Assembly: GCA_002324875.1 (NCBI GenBank) | Contig: NTJG01000008.1 | Location: forward strand, 122,493 to 186,492 | Source: Lysobacteraceae bacterium NML93-0793 | GTDB taxonomy: Bacteria; Pseudomonadota; Gammaproteobacteria; Xanthomonadales; Xanthomonadaceae | Length of the DNA stretch: 64,000 nucleotides | Reading direction: 5' to 3' | In this document: positions 38,105 through 49,739 of the stretch, piece after piece | Layout of the letters: each line of letters begins with the position of its first letter | Position numbering within the stretch: position 1 is the first letter of the stretch | Position numbers and translations under genes: made by a program | The notes under the pieces: model-generated | Databases searched by the model: none | Seen by the model: the letters and a program-made list of their open reading frames with translations, nothing else | Told to the model about the DNA's origin: nothing

Positions 38105-38355
38105 GACGCCTCCTGCTGCAGCCGCGCCAGCTTGGCGAGCAGCTGCGCCTGGGTTTCGGGAATATCGGGATCGGGATCGATGCACTCGACCGGGCACACC
38201 ACCACGCACTGCGGCTCGTCGAAATGGCCGACGCACTCGGTGCAGCGCGCAGGATCGATGACGTAGATCTCTTCGCCCTGCGAAATCGCCTGGTTCGGAC
38301 ACGCCGGCTCGCAGACGTCGCAGTTGACGCAGAGCGCATTGATCTTCAGGGACAT
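38101..38355 (-). CDS. YfhL-type 2[4Fe-4S] ferredoxin
   Basis: 84 residues. Two cysteine clusters: CVNCDVCEPACP near residue 9 and CTECVGHFDEPQCVVVCP from about 38, with the seven-to-eight-residue insert typical of the YfhL/Allochromatium ferredoxin group. Very low-potential electron carrier in the cytoplasm. ATG at 38355. Overlaps ggt by four bases. Confidence 0.94.
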   Translation of the reverse strand: MSLKINALCVNCDVCEPACPNQAISQGEEIYVIDPARCTECVGHFDEPQCVVVCPVECIDPDPDIPETQAQLLAKLARLQQEAS

Positions 38356-38450
38356 GCGGACATTGTAGTGACTGGCCGGGAGCGCGGCGTTCCATGAATG
38401 GAACCGCGTGCCGCAACCGCTGTGCGGGCCGCACGCGCGCCCCAAACGCA

Positions 38451-38482
38451 GACCGCCGCCGTGCACGGGCACGGCGGCGGTC
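38451..38482. terminator. strong GC hairpin downstream of the lipoprotein gene
   Basis: GACCGCCGCCGTGC (38451-38464) pairs with GCACGGCGGCGGTC (38469-38482) across a four-base loop. It lies 40 bases past the lipoprotein stop on the minus strand. There is no good T-run, so Rho-independent termination is uncertain. Confidence 0.55.
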
Positions 38483-38521
38483 GAGATGCGGACGGCCGGA
38501 CGGGCCGGCCGGTGATGCGGA

Positions 38522-39100
38522 TTACTGCGCGGTGTCGACGAAGACGTACTCGACGCCGGCCGGCTCCACAGCCGCCTTGACGCGCTCGGAGTCGGCAGCG
38601 GCACCGATGAACACGACGCGCACGCCGCGCATGGTGTTCGGCTCGACGCCGTCGAACGCGGCAACGGTGAGGTTGGCGGTGCGCGCCGAATCCAGGCCGG
38701 CGAACATCAGCAGGTTGCCGCGGACGATGCCGCGCGAAACGTCGGTCTTGGCCTTGTCCAGCAGGCGCTCGTAGTCGCCGTCGACCGGGGCCGAGAGTTC
38801 CGGCGCGGAATCGGACGCAGCGGCGGACTCTGCAGGCGCCTCGGTTTCGGTCGCCGCCATGTCGCTCGCCGCCGCCCCCGTCGGCGCCGGCGGCACCAGG
38901 TAGACGTAGGGCGAGTTGTTGATGCCGTCCATGTTCCGGTTGGCGACATCGTTGAGGTAGGCGCTCCAGGCGGTGCGGTCGTCGGTCTGCGGTGCGGTGA
39001 CCGGTGCGGCGGCGGCCTGCGGCGCGGGCTCGTCCTTGCTGCAGGCCAGGACCGGCAGGACCAGGCAGGCGATGAGCAGCGCGCGGTGGATGGACTTCAT
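38522..39100 (-). CDS. lipoprotein of unknown function
   Basis: 192 residues. Signal with lipobox ending in LAC at residue 20, then a low-complexity Ala/Pro/Glu/Ser-rich segment (about 22-105) broken by a short ordered stretch, and a compact alpha/beta C-terminal domain (about 108-192) resembling a small repeated ferredoxin-like fold. Found in this position between coaD and the ferredoxin gene in xanthomonads as far as I recall. Function not known. Confidence 0.75.
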   Translation of the reverse strand: MKSIHRALLIACLVLPVLACSKDEPAPQAAAAPVTAPQTDDRTAWSAYLNDVANRNMDGINNSPYVYLVPPAPTGAAASDMAATETEAPAESAAASDSAPELSAPVDGDYERLLDKAKTDVSRGIVRGNLLMFAGLDSARTANLTVAAFDGVEPNTMRGVRVVFIGAAADSERVKAAVEPAGVEYVFVDTAQ

Positions 39101-39145
39101 GGGATTCCCTCTCGTTTTTCTATCGTGTGGCGTGGATGGACAACG

Positions 39146-41606
<2,461 letters not shown>

Positions 41607-41610
<4 letters not shown>

Positions 41611-42884
41611 CCGCCCCGGCTCCGGCGCCCGATGCGCCGGCGCCGCGCCGTCGGCGCTGGCCGATCCTGCTGCTGGTGCTCGCCGTCGCCGGCCTCGTGC
41701 TGGCGCTGTCGGTGCGTGTGCTGTTGCCGCCCGACCGCGCACTGCACCTCGTGCTCGAGCGGCTGGGGCCGAGCCTCGGCCTCGACATCACCTTCGACGG
41801 CGACGTCGCCTATCGTCTGCGCGGCACGCCGCAGCTCGAAGTCCGCAACGTCACCGCGCGCATGCCCGGCGAGACGACGCCCCTGCTGCGCGCCGATCGC
41901 GTGCTGGTCTCCCTGCCGTGGTCGACCCTTCGCAGCCGCGGCGCCGAACTCGAGATCGCGCGGATCGAACTGGACGCACCCACGCCGCATCTGCCCACCC
42001 TGTTGCGCTGGCTCGATGCGCGGCCGCCCGGCGATGGCCGCGTGCCGCCGTTCACCGACGGCCTGCGCATCCGCAACGGCGTCGTCGACGCCGATGGCTG
42101 GCGCATCGAAGCGCTGATGCTCGAACTGCCCGCTTTGTACCCGGACCGCGCCGTCACTGCGCGCGTGGCCGGCACGGCGATCGGTGCCGACGTGAGCGCG
42201 CCGTTCCAGTTGCGCGTGCGGGCCGATCGTCCGGTCGACCTGCGCACGCTGGGCGCGAACGGCTCCGTGACCCTGCGTCTGCCCTCGGGCCGGCTTGATG
42301 CCCGGCTGCAGTTCGATGCCACGCGCGTCGACCCCGCAGCGCCGGGCCTGCACCTCGCCCCGTTGCGACTCGCCGCCGATGCACACTGGCGCGCACGCGC
42401 GACCAGCATCCCGTTCGCCTTCGGCCTGCAGGGCCGGCTGGACTTCGACGCAGGTCGGTTGGAGCTGGCGCCGGTCGGCATCGCGACGCGTGCCGAGGGC
42501 CTGGTGCCGACGCTGGCCGCCGGCGGTCGCATCGCACTCGACGACGCCCTGCAGCTCACGCTCGACGGCCACATCGCGCGCTGGCCCGAGGCCTGGCCGG
42601 CGCTGCCGGCCCCGCTCGCCGGCAGCGACGCGCCGATGCCGTTCGCGCTGCGCTATGCCGGACCGGCCGGATTCGATGCGCCGCTGGCCCTGCGCATCGA
42701 ACACGCCGGCGCGCGTTTCGACGGCCGCGCGCGGCTGCCGGCCGTGCTGCGATGGCTCGACGCGATCGACACCGGCAGCCCGGTGCCCCCGTTGCAGGGG
42801 CGGCTGAGCGCCCCGCGCCTCGAGCTTTCCGGCGCCATGCTCGAAGACGTGCGCATCGACTTCGACGACGGCAGCCACGAGTGA
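41607..42884 (+). CDS. AsmA-like membrane protein
   Basis: 425 residues. One N-terminal membrane helix (about 19-40) and a long beta-rich body with repeated short amphipathic strands and 'GxLxxDxxRLxL'-like patterns, as in the AsmA/TamB-like group thought to help lipid transport or membrane assembly in the periplasm. GTG start overlapping the ftsY stop as GTGA. The assignment rests on N-terminal architecture and composition, so it is moderate. Confidence 0.7.
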
Positions 42885-43951
42885 GCGAGTACGCCAAACG
42901 CCTGCTGGCCTGGTTCGATGTCCACGGCCGCCACGACCTGCCCTGGCAGCATCCGCGCACGCCCTACCGGGTGTGGCTGTCGGAAATCATGCTGCAGCAG
43001 ACCCAGGTGCGCGTGGTGATTCCCTATTTCGAGCGCTTCGTCGCCGCGCTGCCCGACGTGCCTGCGCTCGCCAAAGCGCCGCAGGACGACGTGCTCGCAC
43101 TGTGGTCGGGGCTTGGCTACTACGCCCGCGCGCGCAACCTGCAGGCGGCGGCGCAGCGCTGCGTCGATCTGCACGACGGCGATCTGCCGCGCGACCTCGA
43201 TGCGCTGGTGGCCCTGCCCGGCATCGGCCGCAGCACGGCCGGCGCGATCCTGTCCCAGGCCTGGGGCGACCGCGCGCCGATCCTCGACGGCAACGTCAAG
43301 CGCGTGCTCGCCCGGCGTCATGCCGTCGAGGGCTGGCCGGGGACGCCGAAGGTGGAAAAAACACTGTGGTCGATCGCCGACGCGCTGCTGCCACATACGC
43401 GCATGGCCGACTACACCCAGGCGCAGATGGATTTCGGCGCGACGCTGTGCACGCGCCACAACCCCGTCTGCCTGCTGTGCCCCGTGAGTACCGACTGCGC
43501 AGCGTTCGTACAGGGGCGCGTCGACGAGCTGCCTACGCCGCGGCCCAGCAAGGTGTTGCCCGAGCGCGAGGTCACGGTGCTGCTGCTCGAGGACCGCGAC
43601 GGCCGCGTGCTGCTGCAGCGTCGTCCGCCGACCGGTGTCTGGGCGCAGTTGTGGTCCCTGCCGCAGCTCGATGTCGACGATGATCCCGTACGCTGGCTGC
43701 AGGGCCATGCGGCCGGCCTGGTCGATCCGGTGGAGTTCGACACGCCCGCGCGGCTCGCGCCGGTGCAGCACGGTTTCAGCCATTACCGCCTGCGCCTGCA
43801 CCCGCTGCACTGGGCCGGCCTCGCACCGCATCACGGCGTGCGCGACAATGACGCGCTGCGCTGGGTGGCCCGCGACGATCTCGCGACGCTCGGCATTCCC
43901 GCCCCGATCCGCACGCTGCTGCTCGCGCCGCGCATCGCACTGGAGGACTGA
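42881..43951 (+). CDS. mutY: A/G-specific adenine DNA glycosylase
   Basis: 356 residues. Removes adenine opposite 8-oxoguanine. Catalytic Glu in [10 protein letters not shown], helix-hairpin-helix with [12 protein letters not shown] and the aspartate in [12 protein letters not shown]. 4Fe-4S cluster Cys190, Cys197, Cys200 and Cys206 with the usual spacing. C-terminal Nudix-like domain for 8-oxoG recognition (about 228-350). GTG start that overlaps the AsmA-like stop as GTGA. Next gene is yggX, two bases after the stop, as in E. coli. Confidence 0.96.
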   Translation: MSEYAKRLLAWFDVHGRHDLPWQHPRTPYRVWLSEIMLQQTQVRVVIPYFERFVAALPDVPALAKAPQDDVLALWSGLGYYARARNLQAAAQRCVDLHDGDLPRDLDALVALPGIGRSTAGAILSQAWGDRAPILDGNVKRVLARRHAVEGWPGTPKVEKTLWSIADALLPHTRMADYTQAQMDFGATLCTRHNPVCLLCPVSTDCAAFVQGRVDELPTPRPSKVLPEREVTVLLLEDRDGRVLLQRRPPTGVWAQLWSLPQLDVDDDPVRWLQGHAAGLVDPVEFDTPARLAPVQHGFSHYRLRLHPLHWAGLAPHHGVRDNDALRWVARDDLATLGIPAPIRTLLLAPRIALED

Positions 43952-43952
43952 G

Positions 43953-44228
43953 ATGAGCCGACGCGTCTACTGCGTTCACGACCAGATCGAAACCGACGGC
44001 CTGGATTTTGTGCCCTGGCCGGGAGCGCTCGGCAAGCAGGTGTTCGCCGAGATCGGCAAGCCGGCCTGGGCGAAATGGCTGGCGCACCAGACCATGCTGA
44101 TCAACGAGAACCGGCTGTCGCCGCTTGACCCCAAGCACCGCGCGTTTCTCGAAGAGGAGATGCGCAAGTACCTGTTCGAGCACCAGACCGGTACCGTCGC
44201 CGGTTACGTGCCCGAATCCGGCACCTGA
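43953..44228 (+). CDS. yggX: Fe(2+)-trafficking protein YggX
   Basis: 91 residues. Small cytoplasmic protein linked to protection of iron-sulfur enzymes from oxidation. N-terminal [13 protein letters not shown] and the C-terminal pattern around RKYLFE match the family; the single conserved cysteine is at residue 7. GGAGG precedes the ATG. Its last 25 bases overlap the end of the convergent DUF6491 gene. Confidence 0.95.
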   Translation: MSRRVYCVHDQIETDGLDFVPWPGALGKQVFAEIGKPAWAKWLAHQTMLINENRLSPLDPKHRAFLEEEMRKYLFEHQTGTVAGYVPESGT

Positions 44229-44704
44229 TCGGACGGCGGTTCCGACAGCGGCGCGTCCTCGGGATTGCGCCGCTGCGCCTCGCGGACCGCCGCGACATCC
44301 AGCGGACGGATCCGGCTGATGTGGCAGGGGATGTTGATCGAACTGCGACTGCGCACCAGCACCCGGTCGAAGCGCGCGCTGACCCGGCTCATCGTGCTGG
44401 TCAGCCCGATCGCAGGCGTGTAGTCCAGGTCCTGGCAGGGACCGCTCAGATCCAGCAGCCAGGCCTCGCCCGGGCGCGTCCACACCGCGAGCGCGCTGTC
44501 GCCGAGTGGTGTCCAGCCGTTGATCCGGCCCAGATAGCGGAAATGATCGACCTCGGCGCCGGCGTGCTGCGCGTAAACGGCGTAACGATCGGCATCCGAC
44601 AGGCGCTGGCTGGCGCAGCCGGCAAGCACGGCTGCGGCCACGAGAGCCGCGACGACACGGCCAGCAATCGAGGATCGGCTCGGCACTCCGGTTGAAGCGG
44701 ACAT
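44204..44704 (-). CDS. DUF6491-like lipoprotein
   Basis: 166 residues from ATG 44704. Lipoprotein signal with lipobox LAGC (Cys near residue 30). The body has [22 protein letters not shown] and a paired cysteine pattern ([21 protein letters not shown]), which is the DUF6491 type common in xanthomonads. Function unknown. Convergent with yggX, overlapping by 25 bases; the extra 31 codons upstream of 44704 were rejected because the signal starts at this ATG. Confidence 0.8.
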   Translation of the reverse strand: MSASTGVPSRSSIAGRVVAALVAAAVLAGCASQRLSDADRYAVYAQHAGAEVDHFRYLGRINGWTPLGDSALAVWTRPGEAWLLDLSGPCQDLDYTPAIGLTSTMSRVSARFDRVLVRSRSSINIPCHISRIRPLDVAAVREAQRRNPEDAPLSEPPSDQVPDSGT

Positions 44705-44793
44705 CGTGCACTCCTGCGCATCGCGCATGTCGGGTCCGCCGACGATGATGCGCGCAGCCCGATGAAGGACAGTCGAGCCTGCGCCCGCCCGCC

Positions 44794-46059
44794 TCATCCG
44801 GCTCCCGAAACGGATTCCACGCCCGCGGGCCCGACGCGCCGCCGCATGATCCAGTTGAACAGCGGCGTTGCCATCAGCGTGGTCACGATCGCCATCAGCA
44901 CCAGGATCGAGAACAGGCCCGGCTCGATGACGCCGGCCTGCAGACCGATGTTGATCAGGATCAGCTCCATCAACCCGCGTGCGTTCATCAGCGCGCCGAT
45001 CGCCTGCGCATCACGCGGACTCTCGCCCGCGAGCCGCGCCGCGCCCCAGCACGCGAGCCCCTTGCCGGCGAACGAGGCCAGCAGGATCGCGCCGGCAGCG
45101 AGCAGCATCTGCGGTTCGAGCACCATGCCGAGGTTGGTCTTCAAGCCGGAGAACGTGAAGAATATCGGCAGGAAGAACACCACGACGAAGGGCTGCAGCA
45201 TCGCGCGCAGCTTCTCCACCAGCGCACCCTTGGGCATGCACGCGCCGAGCAGGAAGCCGCCGAACACCGCGTGGACGCCCACCGCATCCATCGTCCAGGC
45301 GCTCAGGCAGAACAGGATCAGCACCACGGCCAGCGTCGTCGAGCCGAGTGGTGCGTCCGGTCGCACCGTGTCGGCGAGGCGCCGCAGCATCCGGCGCCCT
45401 AACGTGAGCATGAACACCGCATAGGCCACGCCGCCGCCGATCGCGAGCCACGCGCTGTCCCAGCTGCCGCCGAAGCTCGCGAGCACCACGGCGAGAATGC
45501 ACCACGCCGCGGCGTCGTCGACCGCGCCCGCGGTCAACGCCAGCGTGCCCATCGGCGTGCCGGCCATACCGCGCTCGTGGATGATGCGCGCGAGCATCGG
45601 GAACGCGGTGATCGCGATCGCCGCGCCGAGGAACAGCGCCGCATCGGAGACCTTGATCGTCTCGGAGAACAGGTTCGGCAGCCCGATCAGCCACGGCGTG
45701 ATCAGAAACGCCAGCGCGAAGGGCACCGCGATGCCGGCCACCGACACCATGACGGCACCGCGCGCGCGGCTGCGGAAGTGGTCGCCGCGGAACTCGGTGC
45801 CCACGAGAAACATGTAGAAGCCCACGCCGAACTGTGCGAACACGTACAACGTGTCCAGCGTCTGCGCAGGAAACAGCGCCGCCTGCAGATCCGGCAGCAA
45901 CCAGCCGAACAGTGACGGGCCGAGGGCGACACCGGCGATCATCTCGCCCACCACCTGCGGTTGTCCCAGCCGCTGCGCCAGCCGCCCGACGAGCCTGCAG
46001 ACCAGCAGGATCACCGCGACCTGGAGAAAGAAGTAGACGGACAGTTGGGCAGTCGGCAC
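44794..46059 (-). CDS. Kef-type cation/proton antiporter without RCK domain
   Basis: 421 residues from a GTG at 46059-46057, with GGAG eight bases upstream. About twelve hydrophobic segments of the Na+/H+ exchanger (CPA2) fold, including VGEMIAGVALGPSLFG, LTAGAVDDAAAWCILA (conserved ion-binding Asp pair) and GALMNARGLMELILINIG. No TrkA domain follows, unlike the 816-2684 protein. The long open frame upstream runs through the tRNA-Phe gene and is not coding. Transported ion not known. Confidence 0.88.
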   Translation of the reverse strand: MPTAQLSVYFFLQVAVILLVCRLVGRLAQRLGQPQVVGEMIAGVALGPSLFGWLLPDLQAALFPAQTLDTLYVFAQFGVGFYMFLVGTEFRGDHFRSRARGAVMVSVAGIAVPFALAFLITPWLIGLPNLFSETIKVSDAALFLGAAIAITAFPMLARIIHERGMAGTPMGTLALTAGAVDDAAAWCILAVVLASFGGSWDSAWLAIGGGVAYAVFMLTLGRRMLRRLADTVRPDAPLGSTTLAVVLILFCLSAWTMDAVGVHAVFGGFLLGACMPKGALVEKLRAMLQPFVVVFFLPIFFTFSGLKTNLGMVLEPQMLLAAGAILLASFAGKGLACWGAARLAGESPRDAQAIGALMNARGLMELILINIGLQAGVIEPGLFSILVLMAIVTTLMATPLFNWIMRRRVGPAGVESVSGAG

Positions 46060-46135
46060 GCGAGGAACTCCAGCGCCCGGACGGCGCGGCGGGATGATAG
46101 CGTGGCGTCGTCCGCACCGGCCTGCCTGCATCGCC

Positions 46136-46163
46136 AAAAAAAAGGCCCGCATCGCTGCGGGCC
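46136..46163 (-). terminator. intrinsic terminator downstream of tRNA-Phe
   Basis: On the minus strand an 8-bp stem (46163-46156 with 46151-46144), four-base loop and eight U (46143-46136), 19 bases past the tRNA 3' end. Also lies upstream of the antiporter start. Confidence 0.92.
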
Positions 46164-46181
46164 TCATCAAACGTGTCGCAA

Positions 46182-46257
46182 TGGTGGCCGGGGAGGGAAT
46201 CGAACCCCCGACACGGGGATTTTCAATCCCCTGCTCTACCAACTGAGCTACCCGGCC
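46182..46257 (-). tRNA. tRNA-Phe (GAA)
   Basis: 76 bases including an encoded CCA (46184-46182). 7-bp acceptor stem GGCCGGG/CCCGGCC, D-arm with AGCTCAGTTGGTAGAGC, anticodon arm GGGGA-TTGAAAA-TCCCC giving GAA, and T-arm with GGTTCGATTCC. Followed by a strong terminator. Confidence 0.98.
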
Positions 46258-46401
46258 ACTGCGGGAGGCGCATGATACGGGGCGAACGCGCGGACGGCAA
46301 CCATTGCCGCGCACACCGTTGCGATTACCGTTCGACCGCACCGCGGGCGCCGTCGCCGACGCGCTAACATCGGAGTCCGCCCAACGACGACGGAGCCTGC
46401 A

Positions 46402-46875
46402 ATGAAGCCGTGGAAGCTGCTGACGATCCTGCTCGCCGCCTGCGTGCTCGCCGCCTGCGTGACCGGGCAGCGGCGTGTCTCCGAGCCGGCGGCCAGCCTG
46501 CAGCAGCTCACCGTCGCGGCCGACGGCAGCTGGTCGATCGATCTGCGGGTGCAGAACTACAGCAGCATCCCGATGCGCTTCGACTCGGTGCAGCTCGAGT
46601 TGCAGATCGCCGGGGAGCCGGCCGGCACGCTGGCCTCGGCCACGCCCTTGACCATCGGCTCGGAATCGGCCGATGTGCTGACCCTCGCATTGACTCCATC
46701 CGCGCAGGCCCGCCTGCACGCCGCCGACGCCCTCGCGGCCGGTCGCACCCTGGCCTATCGCATCGAAGGCACACTGCGCGCAGCGCCTGACGATCGCGGC
46801 AGCGCGCGCGACTACCGCATCCGGCGCGCCAGCGAACTCAGCCCGGTGCCGGGCCTGCCCGGCGTGATGCGCTGA
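46402..46875 (+). CDS. LEA-like lipoprotein of unknown function
   Basis: 157 residues. Signal with lipobox LAAC (Cys near residue 19). The body (about 35-130) has alternating strands with VQNYSSIPMRFDSVQLEL, resembling the LEA type 2/WHy beta-sandwich, which is an inference from pattern only. ATG 46402 preceded by GGAG. Monocistronic or upstream of the acyl-CoA dehydrogenase (79-base gap). Confidence 0.75.
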   Translation: MKPWKLLTILLAACVLAACVTGQRRVSEPAASLQQLTVAADGSWSIDLRVQNYSSIPMRFDSVQLELQIAGEPAGTLASATPLTIGSESADVLTLALTPSAQARLHAADALAAGRTLAYRIEGTLRAAPDDRGSARDYRIRRASELSPVPGLPGVMR

Positions 46876-46954
46876 CGCCACGCCCGCACCGCACTTTTCC
46901 GATTGATCCCGCGCGGCGCGCATCGCCGTGCGCACTGACCGACGAGCCGACACG

Positions 46955-48745
46955 ATGAGCACCTACACCGCCCCGTTGAACGACATCCGCTTCGCCCTGC
47001 ACGACGTCCTGCAGGTGACGCCCCTGTTCGCCTCGCTCGGCTTCGACGACGCCAACCGCGAGACGGTCGATGCCGTGCTCGACGAGTGCGCGCGCCTGTG
47101 CGAAACCGTGCTCGCCCCGCTCAACCGCATCGGCGACGAACAGGGCGTGCGCTTCGACAAGGCCACCGGCGCGGTGACGACGCCCGACGGCTTCAAGGCG
47201 GCGTATGACCAGTTCGCCGATGGCGGCTGGACCGGCATGAGCGCACCGGCCGAATTCGGCGGCATGAACATGCCGCATGCCGTCGGCATCTGCCTGGAAG
47301 AGATGATCGACGCGGCGAACCTCGCCTGGAGCAACTTTCCGCTGCTGTCGCACGGCGCGGTCAACGCGCTGCATCACCATGGTGAGGCCTGGCAGAAGGA
47401 AGTCTTCCTCAAGCCGCTGATCGCCGGCACCTGGACCGGCACGATGTGCCTGACCGAGCCGCAGTGCGGCACCGATCTCGGCCTGCTCAAGACCCGCGCC
47501 GAACCGCTCGGTGACGACCGCTATGCGATCACCGGCACCAAGATCTTCATCACCGCCGGCGAGCACGACCTCACCGACAACATCGTGCATCTCGTCCTCG
47601 CCCGCCTGCCCGACGCGCCGGAGGGCAGCCGCGGCATCTCGCTGTTCGTCGTGCCCAAAGTGCGCGTGGCCCGCGACGGCACGCTCGGCGAGCGCAACGC
47701 GGTGCGCTGCGGCGCGGTCGAACACAAGATGGGCATCCACGGCTCGGCGACCTGCGTGATGAATTTCGACGGCGCCGAGGGCTATCTCGTCGGCCAGCCG
47801 CACAAGGGCCTGATGGCGATGTTTACGATGATGAACACCGCGCGCCTCGGCGTCGGTGTGCAGGGTCTTGGCCTCGCCACCCGCGCCTACGAGAACGCAC
47901 TGCGCTACGCCCGTGAGCGGCTGCAGTCGCGCGCGCTCTCCGGCGCCAGGCTGCCGTCGAAGCCGGCCGATCCGATCATCGTCCAGCCGGACGTGCGGCG
48001 CATGCTGCTGACCTGCAAGGCGCTGACCGAAGGCGGCCGGCTGCTGGCCTATCACGCCGGCTCGCTGGTCGACAGCGCCGAGCGCGCCGACGACGCCGCC
48101 GCGCGCAAGCAGGCCGACGACCTGCTCGGCTTCCTCACCCCGATCGTCAAGGGCTGTCTCACCGAGTGGGGCAACGAGTGCACCTATCACGCGCTGCAGT
48201 GCTACGGCGGCCACGGCTACATCGCCGAACACGGCATGGAACAGCTGGCCCGTGATGCGCGCATCACCACCTTGTACGAAGGCACCACCGGCATCCAGGC
48301 GCTCGACCTGATGGGCCGCAAGACCATGCAACTGCAGGGTGCCGGGCTGCGTGTGTTCCTCGGCATGATCGAGGCCTTCTGCCGCGAACACGACGGCACG
48401 CCGGGTCTGGCCGAATTCATCGCCCCGCTGCGCGCGCATGCGGCGCAGTGGCAGCAACTGACCGCGCGCATTGCCGAGCGTGCGTCCGCCGATCCCGAAG
48501 AGATCGCCGCGGCGGCGCACGATTACCTGTTCTTCTCCGGCTACGTCGCGCTCGCCTACTGGTGGGCGCGCAGCGTGGCGGTCGCCGATGCCTCGTCGCG
48601 TCCGGAGACCTTCAAGGCCGGCAAGCGCGAGACCGCGCGGTTCTATTTCGCGCGGATCCTGCCGCGTACGCTGGGCCACGCGGCGGCGATCGAAAGCGGA
48701 CCGGCCACCCTGTTGTCGGTCGCCGACGAGGCCTTCGACAGCTGA
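46955..48745 (+). CDS. acyl-CoA dehydrogenase family protein
   Basis: 596 residues, the long type with an N-terminal extension and a C-terminal extra domain. FAD-dependent alpha,beta-dehydrogenation of acyl-CoA. Seen: MCLTEPQCGTDLGLLKT (FAD region), KIFITAGEHDL, the C-terminal QCYGGHGYIAEHGMEQ, and Glu in TLYEGTTGIQALDL as the probable catalytic base. Chain-length preference cannot be read. ATG 46955 gives MSTYTAPLNDIRFAL, the usual N-terminus of this subfamily; nine extra codons upstream are dispensable. Confidence 0.92.
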   Translation: MSTYTAPLNDIRFALHDVLQVTPLFASLGFDDANRETVDAVLDECARLCETVLAPLNRIGDEQGVRFDKATGAVTTPDGFKAAYDQFADGGWTGMSAPAEFGGMNMPHAVGICLEEMIDAANLAWSNFPLLSHGAVNALHHHGEAWQKEVFLKPLIAGTWTGTMCLTEPQCGTDLGLLKTRAEPLGDDRYAITGTKIFITAGEHDLTDNIVHLVLARLPDAPEGSRGISLFVVPKVRVARDGTLGERNAVRCGAVEHKMGIHGSATCVMNFDGAEGYLVGQPHKGLMAMFTMMNTARLGVGVQGLGLATRAYENALRYARERLQSRALSGARLPSKPADPIIVQPDVRRMLLTCKALTEGGRLLAYHAGSLVDSAERADDAAARKQADDLLGFLTPIVKGCLTEWGNECTYHALQCYGGHGYIAEHGMEQLARDARITTLYEGTTGIQALDLMGRKTMQLQGAGLRVFLGMIEAFCREHDGTPGLAEFIAPLRAHAAQWQQLTARIAERASADPEEIAAAAHDYLFFSGYVALAYWWARSVAVADASSRPETFKAGKRETARFYFARILPRTLGHAAAIESGPATLLSVADEAFDS

Positions 48746-48793
48746 GTGTTCGCGCGCCGACGCGCGCATTCCGACGCATCCCTCACCTGCGCA

Positions 48794-48813
48794 CGACCGC
48801 CTTCGGGCGGTCG
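48794..48813. terminator. TTCG-loop hairpin after the acyl-CoA dehydrogenase
   Basis: CGACCGCC-TTCG-GGCGGTCG, a perfect 8-bp stem with a stable tetraloop 48 bases past the stop. No T-run follows, so it may be a weak or Rho-assisted terminator. Confidence 0.5.
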
Positions 48814-48884
48814 CGTGTTGGACGTCCGCGACGTGTGCGGCGATTGCGCAAACCGTCATCGATCGGGTATATGCTCGATTCCCG

Positions 48885-49553
48885 ATGGAGACCGATCGCG
48901 CGCGTCCACGCCACGTCCCCACCGGTGCCGCCGCGGCCCCGGCGCCCGCCCTTCCCTCAGAGATCTGCCCGCGCGCGGCACGGCGGGAGGGCGTGCGGCT
49001 GCTCGCACTCGACGCCCACGGCCGGGCGCTGAACTGGATCAGTTGGCAGGATGCGGCCTGCCTCTATGCGCGCGACGCCGTGGCCTGGACGCTCGGCGAA
49101 CCCTGCATCACCCTCTACGGCGGCCTGTCCCGCGAGACGGGTCTGCAGAGCCGCATGGACCTGCACCCGATCATCGCCGGCCGCAGTCACGTGCGCGCCT
49201 CCGCCGTCGATCCCACGCCCGCGCTGACCAATACCGCGCTGTTCGCGCGCGACCAGTCGTTGTGCCTCTACTGCGGCCGACACTTCAGCCGCCAGCTGCT
49301 GACCCGCGATCACGTCGATCCGCTGTCTCAGGGCGGCCTCGACATCTGGGAAAACGTGGTCTCGGCCTGCGTGCACTGCAATTCACGCAAGGGCGGCCGC
49401 ACGCCCCAGCAAGCCTCGATGCCGCTGCTGGCGGTCCCGTTCCGACCGAGCTGGATCGAACACCTGATCCTCAGCAACCGCAACATCCTCGCCGACCAGA
49501 TGAGCTTCCTGCGTTCGCATCTGCCCAAACGCCGGCGCACCGCGATCGCCTGA
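48885..49553 (+). CDS. HNH endonuclease-domain protein
   Basis: 222 residues from ATG 48885. The N-terminal half has SWQDAACLYARDAVAWTLGEP, typical of a widespread small HNH family. The HNH domain holds CLYCGRHF, LTRDHVDPLSQGG and VSACVHCNSRKGGRTP: two CxxC pairs for zinc and the catalytic histidine in DHV. TATATGCT at 48867-48874 could be a -10. Target unknown; such proteins are found in many genomes outside defence islands. Confidence 0.88.
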   Translation: METDRARPRHVPTGAAAAPAPALPSEICPRAARREGVRLLALDAHGRALNWISWQDAACLYARDAVAWTLGEPCITLYGGLSRETGLQSRMDLHPIIAGRSHVRASAVDPTPALTNTALFARDQSLCLYCGRHFSRQLLTRDHVDPLSQGGLDIWENVVSACVHCNSRKGGRTPQQASMPLLAVPFRPSWIEHLILSNRNILADQMSFLRSHLPKRRRTAIA

Positions 49554-49739
49554 GCCTGCCGGTCCAGCAGACCGGTCGTGCATGTACGCCCACGTGTGCC
49601 GCATCGAGGTCGGCCTCGCGCAGGGTCGACGCTCCGCTTCGCATGCCCCGCTGCCGCGGCGCACGAATCCGCACCGGCATCACCCACGTGCGTGGCGCGG
49701 CTCGTTACACTCGCCGCATTGTTCCGACGGTACAGCCGC

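Noticed and set aside
46060..46962. N-terminal extension of the second Kef antiporter
   Set aside because: It runs through a terminator and tRNA-Phe.
48885..49553. HNH protein as part of a defence or restriction system
   Set aside because: It stands among housekeeping genes with no methyltransferase, helicase or other partner nearby.
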